Positions 44,038-52,676 of a DNA stretch of 64,000 bases are shown here, one piece after another; position 1 is the first letter of the stretch, and each line of letters opens with the position of its first letter. Source of the DNA: Propionibacteriaceae bacterium (GTDB lineage: Bacteria; Actinomycetota; Actinomycetes; Propionibacteriales; Propionibacteriaceae); NCBI GenBank assembly GCA_030532575.1, contig JAUNKV010000001.1, positions 186,001 through 250,000 on the forward strand, written 5' to 3'. Both the position numbers and the translations under genes were made by a program. The notes beneath the pieces were generated by a model that was given only the letters and a program-made list of their open reading frames with translations, did not search any database and was not told the DNA's origin.

Positions 44038-46102
44038 GCCAGGCCGGGGCCCACCAGTTGGCGGCCCCGGCCAGCTTCATTAGAGTTGGCACCAGCACGA
44101 CGCGAATGAGGGTGGCGTCGATGACGATGATGGCGGCCACCCCCACCGCGAGCATCTTGAGGTACATCACCGAAGAGGTGGCGTAGACGGCGAAGGACAG
44201 CGCCAGCACCAGGGCCGCCGAGGTGACGACGGGTCCGCTGCGTTCCAGCCCGGAAGCGATGCTCGCCTCCATGTCATGGGTGCGTTGCCATTCCTCTCGG
44301 ATACGGGCCACGAGGAAGACCTCGTAGTCCATCGACATCCCGAATGCGATGCAGAACATCAGGATGGGGAAGGTGGCCTCCAGGGTGCCGTCGGCGGTGA
44401 AGCCCAACGGGCCTGCCAGGTTCCCCTCCTGGAATCCCCACACCAGTACCCCGAACATCACCGCCATGCTGAGGACGTTGAGCAGCACTGCCTTGGTGGG
44501 CACCAGCAGGCTTCTGCTCATCACCGCGATGAGCAGCCAGGTGACCGCCAGGATCAGCAGCATCACCCCCGGCACGGCACTGAGCAGTGCCTGCTGGAAG
44601 TCCTCCAACTCCGCCGGGTAGCCGCCGATGGCAACCGACGCGGGCGAAGGCAGGTCCCGAACCGCCTGGAGCACCGAGGCGTAGCCCTGCTCGTTCATCT
44701 CCGGGATGACCTGGAACCATGCCAGGTCGGGGTCGGCCCCGCCGATGCGCTCACCGTCGATGAAGCGACCTGCGGCGGAGTTCACCTGCCCCACACCCGG
44801 GACCTCGGACAGAGCGACGGCGTAGGCAGCAGCCTGGTCGTCGGCGACTGGAACTGCAGGCAGCACGTGGAGGGAGTCGATGTACTCCGAATCAAAGTTC
44901 GCCGTGATCTGGTTCTGCACCTGGCGGCTGCTCACCTCCTGCGGCAACACCCGCGCATCCGGCAGGCCGAGCCTGATCCCGAGCACCGGGGAGGCCAGCA
45001 GAAGCAGCAACGCCAGGACCGGGAGAGCAAAACGCGCGGGACGTTTCATCATGAGCGTGGCGGTGCGGTGCCAGAATCCAACCTCGGATGCGGGGCGTGC
45101 CGCCGGGATGCGGTTGCCGAAGGCCAGCAGCGCTGCGGGCAGCAGGATCAGGGCCGCCACCATCGAGGTGATGACGGTACCCACCCCGGCATGAGCGAAG
45201 GACTGGAGGAACGGGAAGGGGAAGAGCAGCAGACCCAGCAGGCTGATGGCGACGATGATCCCACTGAAGACGACGGTGCGCCCCACGCCCACCCGGAGCC
45301 CAGCCACCGCCTCCCGGGGTGATGCGCCCAGGGATCGTGCCTCCTGGAAGCGGTCGATGACCAGCAGGCTGTAATCCACTCCCAGGCCGATCCCCATGAC
45401 CAGGACCAGGTTCGCGGCGAAGGTGGAGATGTCCACCCACTGCGCCAGCACCCCGAGCAGGGCCAAGGTGGTGACCACGGAGAAGACTCCCATCGCCAAG
45501 GTCAGGGCCGCCCCCACCAGCCCGCGTCGAAGCGCCACGAGCAGCACGAACACCAAGGGCAGAATGATGAGCTCGGCACGCACGAAGTCGGTCCGAGCCT
45601 GCGTGGCAGCTTGCCGGAAGATCTCGTCCCCACCGCCCACCCGGGTGCTGAGCTGGGCGCCGTCGCGGGTGAAATTCGGGGAGATCTCTGCCAATGCCTG
45701 CCTGCCCTCGGTGACACTCCCTGCGAGCCTCGCTGTGATGAGGGCCTGCCTGCCGTCGCGGGAGCGCATGGCGGGTGAGTTGCCCTCCTGCCAGTAGGAG
45801 GAGACCTCAGCAATCTGTGGCAGCGCCTTGAGTTCGGCTGCGAGCTGGAGCCCCTCAGTCCTCACCTCAGCGGTATCGATGTCGCCTGCAATGGCGGTGG
45901 CCAGGATCAGAAAGTGCTGCTTGCCGGTGCCGTGGTGCTCCTGCAGCGACTGCTCGACGGCGTGGGACTGGGTCCCGGGGCTCTCGAACCGGCTGAGCAC
46001 CATCCGTTCCATCGCGGCGGGGACGGTCACGGCGGCCAGTAGGGCGATGAGCAGGGCACCCAGCAGGATCAGGTGGTGGCGCACGAGAGTTGGGCGAGGC
46101 AT
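44006..46102 (-). CDS. MMPL-family RND exporter
   Basis: 698 residues with two repeated membrane bundles and two large extracytoplasmic loops. FAANLVLVMGIGLGVDYSLLVI and FCIAFGMSMDYEVFLVARIREEW are the two copies of the MMPL helix-4/10 proton-relay segments (the GxxxDY motif). Such pumps export lipids or drugs. ATG at 46102 has GGAAGGAC upstream. The marR gene lies 91 bp upstream and in the same direction, so regulation by it is likely. Confidence 0.9.
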   Translation of the reverse strand: MPRPTLVRHHLILLGALLIALLAAVTVPAAMERMVLSRFESPGTQSHAVEQSLQEHHGTGKQHFLILATAIAGDIDTAEVRTEGLQLAAELKALPQIAEVSSYWQEGNSPAMRSRDGRQALITARLAGSVTEGRQALAEISPNFTRDGAQLSTRVGGGDEIFRQAATQARTDFVRAELIILPLVFVLLVALRRGLVGAALTLAMGVFSVVTTLALLGVLAQWVDISTFAANLVLVMGIGLGVDYSLLVIDRFQEARSLGASPREAVAGLRVGVGRTVVFSGIIVAISLLGLLLFPFPFLQSFAHAGVGTVITSMVAALILLPAALLAFGNRIPAARPASEVGFWHRTATLMMKRPARFALPVLALLLLLASPVLGIRLGLPDARVLPQEVSSRQVQNQITANFDSEYIDSLHVLPAVPVADDQAAAYAVALSEVPGVGQVNSAAGRFIDGERIGGADPDLAWFQVIPEMNEQGYASVLQAVRDLPSPASVAIGGYPAELEDFQQALLSAVPGVMLLILAVTWLLIAVMSRSLLVPTKAVLLNVLSMAVMFGVLVWGFQEGNLAGPLGFTADGTLEATFPILMFCIAFGMSMDYEVFLVARIREEWQRTHDMEASIASGLERSGPVVTSAALVLALSFAVYATSSVMYLKMLAVGVAAIIVIDATLIRVVLVPTLMKLAGAANWWAPAWLRKRTRGGPA

Positions 46103-46157
46103 CGGCGTCCTTCCAGAAGGCGGTTCCCCGACGACCCTACCCTAGGAAAATCAGATC

Positions 46158-46182
46158 ATCAAGAAAACATACAATCTTTGAT
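46158..46182 (-). promoter_or_regulatory. Possible MarR operator before MMPL gene
   Basis: Imperfect inverted repeat ATCAAGA-N10-TCTTTGAT in the 91-bp A/T-rich gap between marR and the MMPL gene. Half-sites match when one base is skipped, so this is tentative. Confidence 0.35.
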
Positions 46183-46193
46183 CCGTGATGACC

Positions 46194-46625
46194 TCAGAGG
46201 CCGAGCAGCTTTCCCGTCAGGGTGTGCAGCCGCTGCCGCTCCGCAATGCTCAACGCCGCGAGGAAACGCTCCTCCCCCGCTCGCAGGGCAGCCAGGCCCT
46301 GATCCAGGACCTCCTGCCCTGCATCGGTGACCACCACCACGTGCCGTCTACGGTCCACGGAGCTGCGCTGCCGCTGAGCCAGCCCTGCCGCCTCCAACTC
46401 GTCGATCACCCCGACCATGACGTTGGGGTCCAGCCCCAGGGCCGAGCTGAGCTCCCGCTGGGACAAGGTGGGATGCGCCGCCGCGGTCACGAGAACGTTG
46501 AAGTGGCGCGGCTTGATCCCGACCTCCAGCAGCGTCGCCTCCGCTTCAGCGATGGCCTGCTCCCCCACCTTGATGAGACGGTAGGCGGGCCAGGTCGCCA
46601 AGGGCGAACGAGGCGTCTTCGTCAC
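46194..46625 (-). CDS. MarR-family transcriptional regulator
   Basis: 143-residue winged-helix regulator: HFNVLVTAAAHPTLSQRELS, recognition helix ALGLDPNVMVGVIDELEAAG and wing QRQRSSVDRRRHVVVVTDAG. Located directly upstream of the MMPL exporter gene in the same direction, so it most likely represses the exporter and itself. ATG at 46625. Different from the MarR at 24497, which has a Cys-containing wing. Confidence 0.88.
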   Translation of the reverse strand: MTKTPRSPLATWPAYRLIKVGEQAIAEAEATLLEVGIKPRHFNVLVTAAAHPTLSQRELSSALGLDPNVMVGVIDELEAAGLAQRQRSSVDRRRHVVVVTDAGQEVLDQGLAALRAGEERFLAALSIAERQRLHTLTGKLLGL

Positions 46626-46775
46626 GGCGTCACCTTTCTTCGAGTCGTCCCCTCAAGATACTGCCCCGATGTGCTCTGGTGCTCGATGGGCCGGTGAAGG
46701 ACGCTCAGGGGCACCGCGACGTCTCGGCATCGCTGCCCAGATCGCAACGCCCCCTTTGCTCCCCATCCGCCCACC

Positions 46776-46781
46776 TATACT
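46776..46781 (+). promoter_or_regulatory. -10 hexamer of a leaderless vanZ-like mRNA
   Basis: TATACT, 7 bp before the ATG at 46789, places the transcription start at or next to the ATG. TTTGCT at 46755-46760 is a loose -35 with 15-bp spacing. Confidence 0.5.
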
Positions 46782-46788
46782 CACGCGC

Positions 46789-48009
46789 ATGTCTGCGTGG
46801 TTCTGGTCGGGTCGCACGGCGATCCTCGTCGGTGGAGTGTCCTTCCTGATCCTCTGGCTGCCGATGCTGGTCCTCCAGTACCGACGGTGGGGGGCGTGGA
46901 ACCTGGCCCGCACCCTGGGAAGCCTCGCGGTCTCCCTGTACGGCTCAGCGCTGGTCACCTACACGTTGCTACCGCTGCCGGACCCGGCGACCCTGAACTG
47001 TGGCACCGGGCTACGAGTACCACAGCTGACCCCACTTCGGTTGGTGGGCGACATCCGGGCCGTGTGGGAGGCCCGAGGTTCCCTCACGGGCACGCTGCGC
47101 AGCTTCACCTTTCAGCAGGTGGCCTTCAACGTCCTGCTCTTCGTTCCCTGGGGCATCATCGTGCGGCGGTTTCTCAGGCGCGGCTTTTTCTTCACCGTCA
47201 TCACCGGGTTCCTGGTCAGTCTGTTCATTGAGGTCACCCAGGGCACGGGACTGTGGGGAATCTATCCCTGTGCCTACCGGTTGGCCGATGTGGACGACCT
47301 CATCACCAACACCACCGGGGCGTTGCTGGGGGCGTTGCTCGCACCACTGGTGCTGTGGTGGATGCCGGATGCCGCCACCCTGGCGACGAAACGCCTGCAG
47401 CCCCGCCCCGTCACAGCTGTTCGACGCTGGCTCGGGCAGTTGCTCGACGTGGCGGCCTTGACCCTCGTCGCAGGCACCCTGCACCTCGTGGCCGTGGTGG
47501 TGGTCCTGCTGGCCGGGTGGGCACCGAACAGCACCCCTGCGCTGGTGGCGCAGAGCGTGGCCGAGGTCGTCGCCTGGCTGGTGGTCTTCCTCGTCCCGGC
47601 CTGGAACCACCTGGGGGCGTCCTTCGGTCAGGCCGCCGTGTGGCTCACCCCGATGTGGACGAACCGTCATGGAGTGCGCAGCCACGGACCCCGCTGGCTA
47701 CGGCTGCTGCGAGCCAACATCGTGGCATTGCCCTGCCTGATCTGGACCCTGTGGTCGCTGTGGGGGCCAGCTCCGCTGCCCGATCTGGTGTGGCTGATGC
47801 CGCTGGTGGCGGCAATCCTGCTGGTGCCGTTCACCCGGACCAGGCGCAGCCTCAGCGGGTGGCTGACCCGGGCCGAGTTCGTCGACATCCGCACCCTCGA
47901 CGACATCGCGGTGCGCAAGGACCGGGGCGGTTTCCGTCAGGAGAACCAGGACAGCACCGCCACCAGCAACGTCAGCGGCACCGTCACCAAGGCCAATCCC
48001 AACCCGTAA
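46789..48009 (+). CDS. VanZ-like/RDD membrane protein
   Basis: 406 residues. N-terminal VanZ-like part with four to five helices (LVTYTLLPLPDP; FQQVAFNVLLFVPWGIIVRRF; EVTQGTGLWGIYPCAYRLADVDDLITNTTGALLG), then an RDD-type membrane domain (RRWLGQLLDVAALTL; FGQAAVWLTPM). VanZ homologues are associated with teicoplanin resistance or membrane lipid effects; role unknown here. Its last 73 bp overlap the 3' end of a convergent YdcF-like gene. Confidence 0.82.
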   Translation: MSAWFWSGRTAILVGGVSFLILWLPMLVLQYRRWGAWNLARTLGSLAVSLYGSALVTYTLLPLPDPATLNCGTGLRVPQLTPLRLVGDIRAVWEARGSLTGTLRSFTFQQVAFNVLLFVPWGIIVRRFLRRGFFFTVITGFLVSLFIEVTQGTGLWGIYPCAYRLADVDDLITNTTGALLGALLAPLVLWWMPDAATLATKRLQPRPVTAVRRWLGQLLDVAALTLVAGTLHLVAVVVVLLAGWAPNSTPALVAQSVAEVVAWLVVFLVPAWNHLGASFGQAAVWLTPMWTNRHGVRSHGPRWLRLLRANIVALPCLIWTLWSLWGPAPLPDLVWLMPLVAAILLVPFTRTRRSLSGWLTRAEFVDIRTLDDIAVRKDRGGFRQENQDSTATSNVSGTVTKANPNP

Positions 48010-48971
48010 GCCCTGGGAGACCTCCTCACCACCGCCACGAATTCCCGGAGCATGGCGCTTGGCCAGTAGTACCATGCGGTGCGCGCCCCCAGCACCTGGA
48101 TGTTCGTACCCAGGTCACGAGCCAGGAGTGCAGCACGCATCGCGTGGTAGTTGCTGGTCACCGCGATCCCGGTGGCCCCTGGCCCCAGGCGAGGCTCGAC
48201 CCGGACCAGCTCCGTCGACATCTGGAAGTTCTCCCGGGTGGTCGTGGAGTGGTCCTCCAGCACCAGGACCGATTCCGGAACCCCCTGCTCCAGCGCGTAC
48301 TCGGCCATCGCCTTGGCCTCGCTGACCGGTTCGTCCGGGCCCTGGCCGCCGCTCATCAGCAGCAGCGGACGCCGCCCGACCTCGACCTCACCTCGCCACA
48401 CCCCGAGCGCTCGGTCGATGCGACCGGCGAGCAGCGGTGTCACCTTCCCGGAACGGACCCCGGCCCCCAGCACCATGATGAAATCCGGGTGGATTCCCCG
48501 CACGATCCGCTGATAGAGCCATGAGTAGCCGACGAAGCAGAAGAACACCAGGGCCACCCACCCGGTTGCGGCCATGGTGAAGGCCACTGCTGGGAAGGCA
48601 TGACGGTCACCGATGATCACGACAACGACACAGAAGACCATGGCGACGACGAGCCCGACGCCTGCCAGCAGCGACAGGGAGTTCGCCAGGGAGAAACGTT
48701 CCTTGCGGAGCATGACGAACCCGTTGAGGATCAGGAACCCGGCCAGCCCGATGGCGAGCAGGGGTGACAGGACGGCGAGGATACCCAAACCCACCAGCGG
48801 GGCCGAGAACCCGAGGATCGCCAGCACCTGGATGCCGATCAGCATGGTGGCGACGACCCATCCGGCATTGGCCAGTCGCCGTGGCTCCTGCTGGATACGA
48901 CGCCATGTCACCCATCCCACGCCCAGCAAGGCCGCCAGCAGCATCAGTCCAGTCAAAGTGATCAAACCCAC
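47937..48971 (-). CDS. YdcF/ElyC-like DUF218 membrane protein
   Basis: 344 residues. Four to five N-terminal helices (to ~150), then a DUF218 domain: HPDFIMVLGAGVRSGKVTPLLAGRIDRAL, LLLMSGGQGPDEPVSEAKAM, VPESVLVLEDHSTTTRENF, and VTSNYHAMRAALLARDLG, followed by one C-terminal helix. Such proteins act in cell-envelope homeostasis (E. coli ElyC) or vancomycin resistance (SanA). Convergent overlap of 73 bp with the VanZ-like gene. Confidence 0.88.
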   Translation of the reverse strand: MGLITLTGLMLLAALLGVGWVTWRRIQQEPRRLANAGWVVATMLIGIQVLAILGFSAPLVGLGILAVLSPLLAIGLAGFLILNGFVMLRKERFSLANSLSLLAGVGLVVAMVFCVVVVIIGDRHAFPAVAFTMAATGWVALVFFCFVGYSWLYQRIVRGIHPDFIMVLGAGVRSGKVTPLLAGRIDRALGVWRGEVEVGRRPLLLMSGGQGPDEPVSEAKAMAEYALEQGVPESVLVLEDHSTTTRENFQMSTELVRVEPRLGPGATGIAVTSNYHAMRAALLARDLGTNIQVLGARTAWYYWPSAMLREFVAVVRRSPRAYGLGLALVTVPLTLLVAVLSWFS

Positions 48972-49117
48972 ACCGGCACGATAGCGTCATCCTCGGACTG
49001 GCTACGCCCAGGAGGAGCGCGATTCCGGGGCAGCTCAGGGCTCCCCGGGACGCTGGTCGGATCTGGTCACTGCGTGGTCGCACGAGGCTCGGGCCCTGCC
49101 ATGAGAGGATCGTCCTC

Positions 49118-50518
49118 GTGTGTCCTTCCCCCGCTGCACGGCCCAGTCCCCGCGCCTCGGTCGCGTTGCTGGCCGAGGTGACGGCCTCAGGCGGGGATGT
49201 CGATCAGCTGATCTGGTCGTGGTCAGCTCGACAGTTGATCAAGCTGGATGGTGCAGCGCGGAGTTGGCCCGTCGAGTTCCAGCCCGCACGGCGCCGGGAC
49301 ACATGGCTTCGTCACCGACGGCCGAGTCCCGACGAGGCCCCGCTGCTCAGCATGGCCTCTGATGGTCACCGTCGCGAGGCGGCTGTTCAGGTGTTGGCCT
49401 CGCGCCCGGGTGTGTCATCGGATCGTTTGCTGGCCCTCAGGCTTGGCGATCATGTGCCTGAGGTACGCGAGGCCGCATGGCAGGCCCTGCGTGTGCGCCC
49501 CATGAAACCTCAGCTGGACGCGGTGGTCCCGGTGTTGGTCGCGCTGCAGGGGCGTGCTGTGGCGGCAACCGCCCTCGTCGACTACACCCGCGCCGTCGAA
49601 CCTCGGCTGGGGCATCCGCTGTGGCGTGAGTTCCTGGCGCACCCTGACCGGGAGACCAGGCGATGGGCGGTCAGGGAGCAGATCGGGCAGGGCATGACGT
49701 CTGAGACGGCGTTGCTGCTGCTCGATGGGGAGCGGGACCTGCTGCTGATGCGGGAGCTGGTGGAGGTCGCGGTCCGTGACGGTGAGGTAGCACGCCGTCT
49801 GCTGACCGGCCGATCCGCTGTTGGGCGACGGCGCGCCCTGGAGGTGCTGCCTGCCGCCGAACTGTCCGCCGAGCAGGTGGAGAAGGCACTGATCGACCGC
49901 TCCGCGATGGTGCGGCGGATGGCGGCCTTCCGTGCGGCCGATGTGGGGATCGATGCCCGGTCCTGGTACCGCGAGCGTTGGGTATCGGGGCGGGACTCGC
50001 GCGCCCTGGCCGGTGTACTGGAGAGTGGAGGTGCGCTCCCGCGCCCCGAGGTGCACGGACTGCTGGAGTCGGGTGCGGCGAGGTTGCAGCGGCTGGGGGT
50101 CCGTTTCCTGGCGAGGCTGGGCGTGGAGCGTGTGGAACTGCCTCTGCTGTGGCGGCTCCTCGACAGCCCCGCCGCTTCCCAGGTGGTCCGCACGCTGACC
50201 AGCACAGCGTGCTGGAGCTGGGAGGACCTGGCCGGGAGTTGGGAGAGGGCTGACGAGCGGTTGCGCCGTCGGCTGTGGCGGTTGTTGTCCAGCCGAGGCG
50301 GCTGGGACGAGGTGCGCGCCCACCTGCTGGCCGCGACTGAACCGCGCACCGCAGGCCTGGGACGCGCAGGTCTCAACACCTGGGAGCGTGACCGGGCCAG
50401 CCGGATGTACCACGCCCCCACCCCGGAGCAACGCGCCCACCTCGTCGCCCTGCTGGAGACAGCGGACATCCCGGTCCGGCTGCAGGAGCGTATCCGCTTC
50501 GGGGCGGGGCTCGGCTGA
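49118..50518 (+). CDS. HEAT-repeat-like protein, unknown function
   Basis: 466 residues, highly Arg/Ala/Leu-rich and all-helical in appearance. Repeated helical pairs such as EAAVQVLASRPGVSSDRLLAL, HVPEVREAAWQALRVR and AMVRRMAAFRAADVG are typical of HEAT/ARM solenoids. No signal, membrane segment or catalytic motif. GTG at 49118 has AGAGGATC upstream. Not in an operon with its neighbours. At its right end, base composition and gene content change to an accessory region. Confidence 0.72.
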   Translation: MCPSPAARPSPRASVALLAEVTASGGDVDQLIWSWSARQLIKLDGAARSWPVEFQPARRRDTWLRHRRPSPDEAPLLSMASDGHRREAAVQVLASRPGVSSDRLLALRLGDHVPEVREAAWQALRVRPMKPQLDAVVPVLVALQGRAVAATALVDYTRAVEPRLGHPLWREFLAHPDRETRRWAVREQIGQGMTSETALLLLDGERDLLLMRELVEVAVRDGEVARRLLTGRSAVGRRRALEVLPAAELSAEQVEKALIDRSAMVRRMAAFRAADVGIDARSWYRERWVSGRDSRALAGVLESGGALPRPEVHGLLESGAARLQRLGVRFLARLGVERVELPLLWRLLDSPAASQVVRTLTSTACWSWEDLAGSWERADERLRRRLWRLLSSRGGWDEVRAHLLAATEPRTAGLGRAGLNTWERDRASRMYHAPTPEQRAHLVALLETADIPVRLQERIRFGAGLG

Positions 50519-50881
50519 ACAATCAAACCGTTTGCCAGCGGATCAGGCAGGATGATGGCAGGAGACAGGTTCCCGGGGCGAGCGACCGCAGCGACATCCT
50601 TCGTTTCTGGTGGATGCTTGAGCTGTTCAGTCCGCAGAGCCTCCCATCGGCGACGTCTCAAGCCGCCCGACCCAAGGATCATCAGGCCGCCATCACGCCT
50701 GAGGCCATGGAGAGCTCCCGATGAGTCAGCTCCCGGACCGAACAAGGTTCACCGTTCCTAAGAGGGCGCGCGGTGAGGGCGGAATCTACTGCGGTCGCCC
50801 TGGTGACCCCCTGGCAGCGTTGAACTCCTCGAACGCACGCTCCAGTGCGATCTTCGTCGTCCGCCTTGCCAGGAACCCACC
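50519..50881. other. 363-bp non-coding gap at the left edge of the accessory region
   Basis: No frame here has a recognisable protein. Only weak inverted repeats are present (AGGGCG...CGCCCT around 50773-50803). It could hold the left boundary of the tRNA-Ala island, but no copy of the tRNA 3' end was found in it. Confidence 0.5.
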
Positions 50882-51277
50882 ATGACGATCCTCGCGACGA
50901 CCCCTCCTATCCGCGCACCCTCTAAGGAGCCACGTGACCGAAGCCTGTGGATGCAGCACATGACCGGGTTCCTACTGATGACAGAGGTCCGGCAACGTGT
51001 CATTGATGACCTGCCCGACGATCTCGACGACGAGACCCGAGCAGCAACCTGCAAGACCGTCGATCACACCTTCCATTCGCTCATGATGCTGGTCGAGGGC
51101 ATCGTCGATTCGCCACGCGATGAAACGGGTGGGATCGACTTCGAGGTGGATCTCGTGGGCAAACTGGTGGATTCCGAGACCGGGGAAGTGCTGCACACCG
51201 AGTCGCTGCGCGATGGCGACGGTGCCTGCATGGGCCTGGCCGGGTGGCTGGAGGGCGACTACGGGGACCTCCCGTGA
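50882..51277 (+). CDS. Acidic protein of unknown function
   Basis: 131 residues (or 108 from the ATG at 50951, WMQHMTGFLLMTEVRQ). Acidic, with DDLPDDLDDETRAATCKTVD and GGIDFEVDLVGKLVDSETGE. No membrane or signal segment. The coding pattern looks real, with G/C in third positions, but I do not recognise a family. Upstream of the Erm leader and possibly part of the same mobile region. Confidence 0.6.
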   Translation: MTILATTPPIRAPSKEPRDRSLWMQHMTGFLLMTEVRQRVIDDLPDDLDDETRAATCKTVDHTFHSLMMLVEGIVDSPRDETGGIDFEVDLVGKLVDSETGEVLHTESLRDGDGACMGLAGWLEGDYGDLP

Positions 51278-51366
51278 ACGCCTGTTCAGATTTTGTCCTG
51301 ATACTGATCTGCGCGTCTTCGACTCCACGGCAGTTTCCTGCTGGTCCTTCCTGCGGTGAAGTCCCT

Positions 51367-51423
51367 ATGCTGAATGCCATGTTGATCCTCTGCACTGCTT
51401 CGCTGCGTCTGCGCAGCCGCTGA
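51367..51423 (+). CDS. Erm leader peptide
   Basis: An 18-codon open frame (MLNAMLILCTASLRLRSR) 93 bp before the erm start; a 14-codon version starts at the second ATG, 51379. It contains the R-L-R (+X+) arrest motif known from macrolide-dependent ribosome stalling leaders such as ErmDL, and its LI-TA-LRLR pattern resembles, from memory, the Erm(X) leader. GGTGAAG upstream is a modest ribosome binding site. It would act by translational attenuation with the hairpins that follow. Confidence 0.72.
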   Translation: MLNAMLILCTASLRLRSR

Positions 51424-51425
51424 CC

Positions 51426-51452
51426 GCGGGAGCACCCTGTCACTGCTCCCGC
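51426..51452 (+). promoter_or_regulatory. Attenuator hairpin 1 of erm leader
   Basis: Perfect 9-bp stem GCGGGAGCA/TGCTCCCGC with a 9-nt loop directly after the leader stop. Its right arm carries GCTCC, identical to the arm that pairs the erm ribosome binding site, so alternate pairing is possible. Confidence 0.6.
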
Positions 51453-51490
51453 CCCGGCCCTCAAGTCGGGCGGCTCCTTCAGCGTGCCCG

Positions 51491-51511
51491 GCTCCACGAC
51501 CATCACGGAGC
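51491..51511 (+). promoter_or_regulatory. Hairpin sequestering the erm ribosome binding site
   Basis: GCTCC (51491-51495) pairs with GGAGC (51507-51511); GGAG is the Shine-Dalgarno of erm, whose GTG is at 51517. This would keep erm untranslated until ribosome stalling rearranges the leader. Confidence 0.6.
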
Positions 51512-51516
51512 AAGCA

Positions 51517-52332
51517 GTGCCCACTTTTCAGCACGGCCGTCACGAGCACGGCCAAAACTTCCTCACCGCCCCAGCCGTCATCGCCACCTTCGTCGACCTC
51601 GTCGCCGTGACCCGTGGCCCCATCGTCGAGATCGGATCGGGTGACGGTGCACTCACCCTACCGATGGCGCGTCTTGGTCGCCCCATGACTGCCGTCGAGA
51701 TCGACCCGCGCCTGGCGCAGCGGCTGCGCCGTTGGCTTCCCCCACATGTGGAGATGGTGACAACGGATTTCCTCACGTATCAGTTACCGAAGGGACCTCA
51801 CGTGGTGGCGGGGAATCTCCCCTTCCACCAGACCACTGCGATGCTGAGGCACCTCCTGCACTCCACCGCGTGGAGCGACGCCGTCCTGCTGGTCCAGTGG
51901 GAGGTTGCCCGCCGCAGAGCCGGTGTGGGTGGGGCCACCATGATGACCACACAATGGGCACCATGGTTCACCTTCACCCTGCACGGGCGGGTCCCAGCCC
52001 GGGCCTTCACACCTCGTCCCGGCGTGGACGGCGGCATTCTCAGCATCCACCGTCGCGGACACCCGCTGCTGCCAGCAGCAGAGCAGCGTCGATTCCACGC
52101 CCTGGTCCACCGCATCTACACCGGAGGAGGGAAAGGGCTGGCCCAGGTCCTTGCCCGCACCACCTGTTTCCGGTCCTCACAGACGGCCCGGGGGTGGCTC
52201 AGTCGACACGGCATCAGCCCCTCTGCACTGCCCAAGGACATGCCAGTGACGGCCTGGGTGGACCTGTTCAAGACGACGGGCTCATCACCGCCTTCACCTC
52301 GCACACGAGGACGCAACCGGAGGCGACGATGA
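51517..52332 (+). CDS. erm: 23S rRNA (adenine-N6)-dimethyltransferase, Erm(X)-like
   Basis: Dimethylates the A2058-type adenine of 23S rRNA, giving macrolide-lincosamide-streptogramin B resistance. 271 residues: HGRHEHGQNFLTAPAVI, SAM motif VEIGSGDGALTLPMARLG, VEIDPRLAQRL, catalytic GNLPFHQTT and WEVARRRAGVGG, then GVDGGILSIHRRG and a basic C-terminus. GTG at 51517 rather than 51484 gives PTFQHGRHEHGQNF, as in Erm(X). Translation is likely attenuated by the leader hairpins upstream. Its stop overlaps the AraC-like ATG by 4 bp. Confidence 0.93.
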   Translation: MPTFQHGRHEHGQNFLTAPAVIATFVDLVAVTRGPIVEIGSGDGALTLPMARLGRPMTAVEIDPRLAQRLRRWLPPHVEMVTTDFLTYQLPKGPHVVAGNLPFHQTTAMLRHLLHSTAWSDAVLLVQWEVARRRAGVGGATMMTTQWAPWFTFTLHGRVPARAFTPRPGVDGGILSIHRRGHPLLPAAEQRRFHALVHRIYTGGGKGLAQVLARTTCFRSSQTARGWLSRHGISPSALPKDMPVTAWVDLFKTTGSSPPSPRTRGRNRRRR

Positions 52333-52676
52333 CCCTCTCCCCTGCTGAACAGGCCGCGCACCTGATGATCGAGCACCCTGAGCGCGACTGGCGACTGAAT
52401 GAGCTCGCTGGCCTGGTCCATCTCTCGGTCTCACAGCTCGGACGGGTGTTCACCCACAGGTTCGCCCTCACCCCCATGCGTTTCCTGACGGCGCTCCGCG
52501 CCCATCTGCTGGCCAGGTTGCTGCTGGAGACTGATCTGTCCGTCACCGAGGCGATGCGCAGGGTCGGATGGCGCAGTCGTGGCCATGCGGCACGCCACTT
52601 CAAGGCGCTCTTCGGGGTGTCACCGTCGCAGTATCAGGCAGCCGGGCGGGAGAAACCGGTCAGCGGCTGCTGCTGA
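52329..52676 (+). CDS. AraC-type DNA-binding domain protein
   Basis: 115 residues, essentially a lone AraC double helix-turn-helix: HPERDWRLNELAGLVHLSVS QLGRVF and LSVTEAMRRVGWRSRGHAAR HFK, ending FGVSPSQYQ. No ligand-binding domain. Its ATG overlaps the erm stop (ATGA), so it is translationally coupled to a resistance gene; regulation of erm or neighbouring exporters is possible. Its 3' end overlaps the convergent GNAT gene by 17 bp. Confidence 0.82.
   Translation: MTLSPAEQAAHLMIEHPERDWRLNELAGLVHLSVSQLGRVFTHRFALTPMRFLTALRAHLLARLLLETDLSVTEAMRRVGWRSRGHAARHFKALFGVSPSQYQAAGREKPVSGCC

Noticed and set aside
50552..50761. Short open frame in the non-coding gap
   Set aside because: Arg/Pro/Ser-rich composition, no ribosome binding site, and no resemblance to a known protein.
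51484..51516. Alternative erm start at GTG 51484
   Set aside because: The start would lie before the sequestering hairpin and lacks a ribosome binding site; GTG 51517 has GGAG at the right distance and matches the Erm(X) N-terminus.
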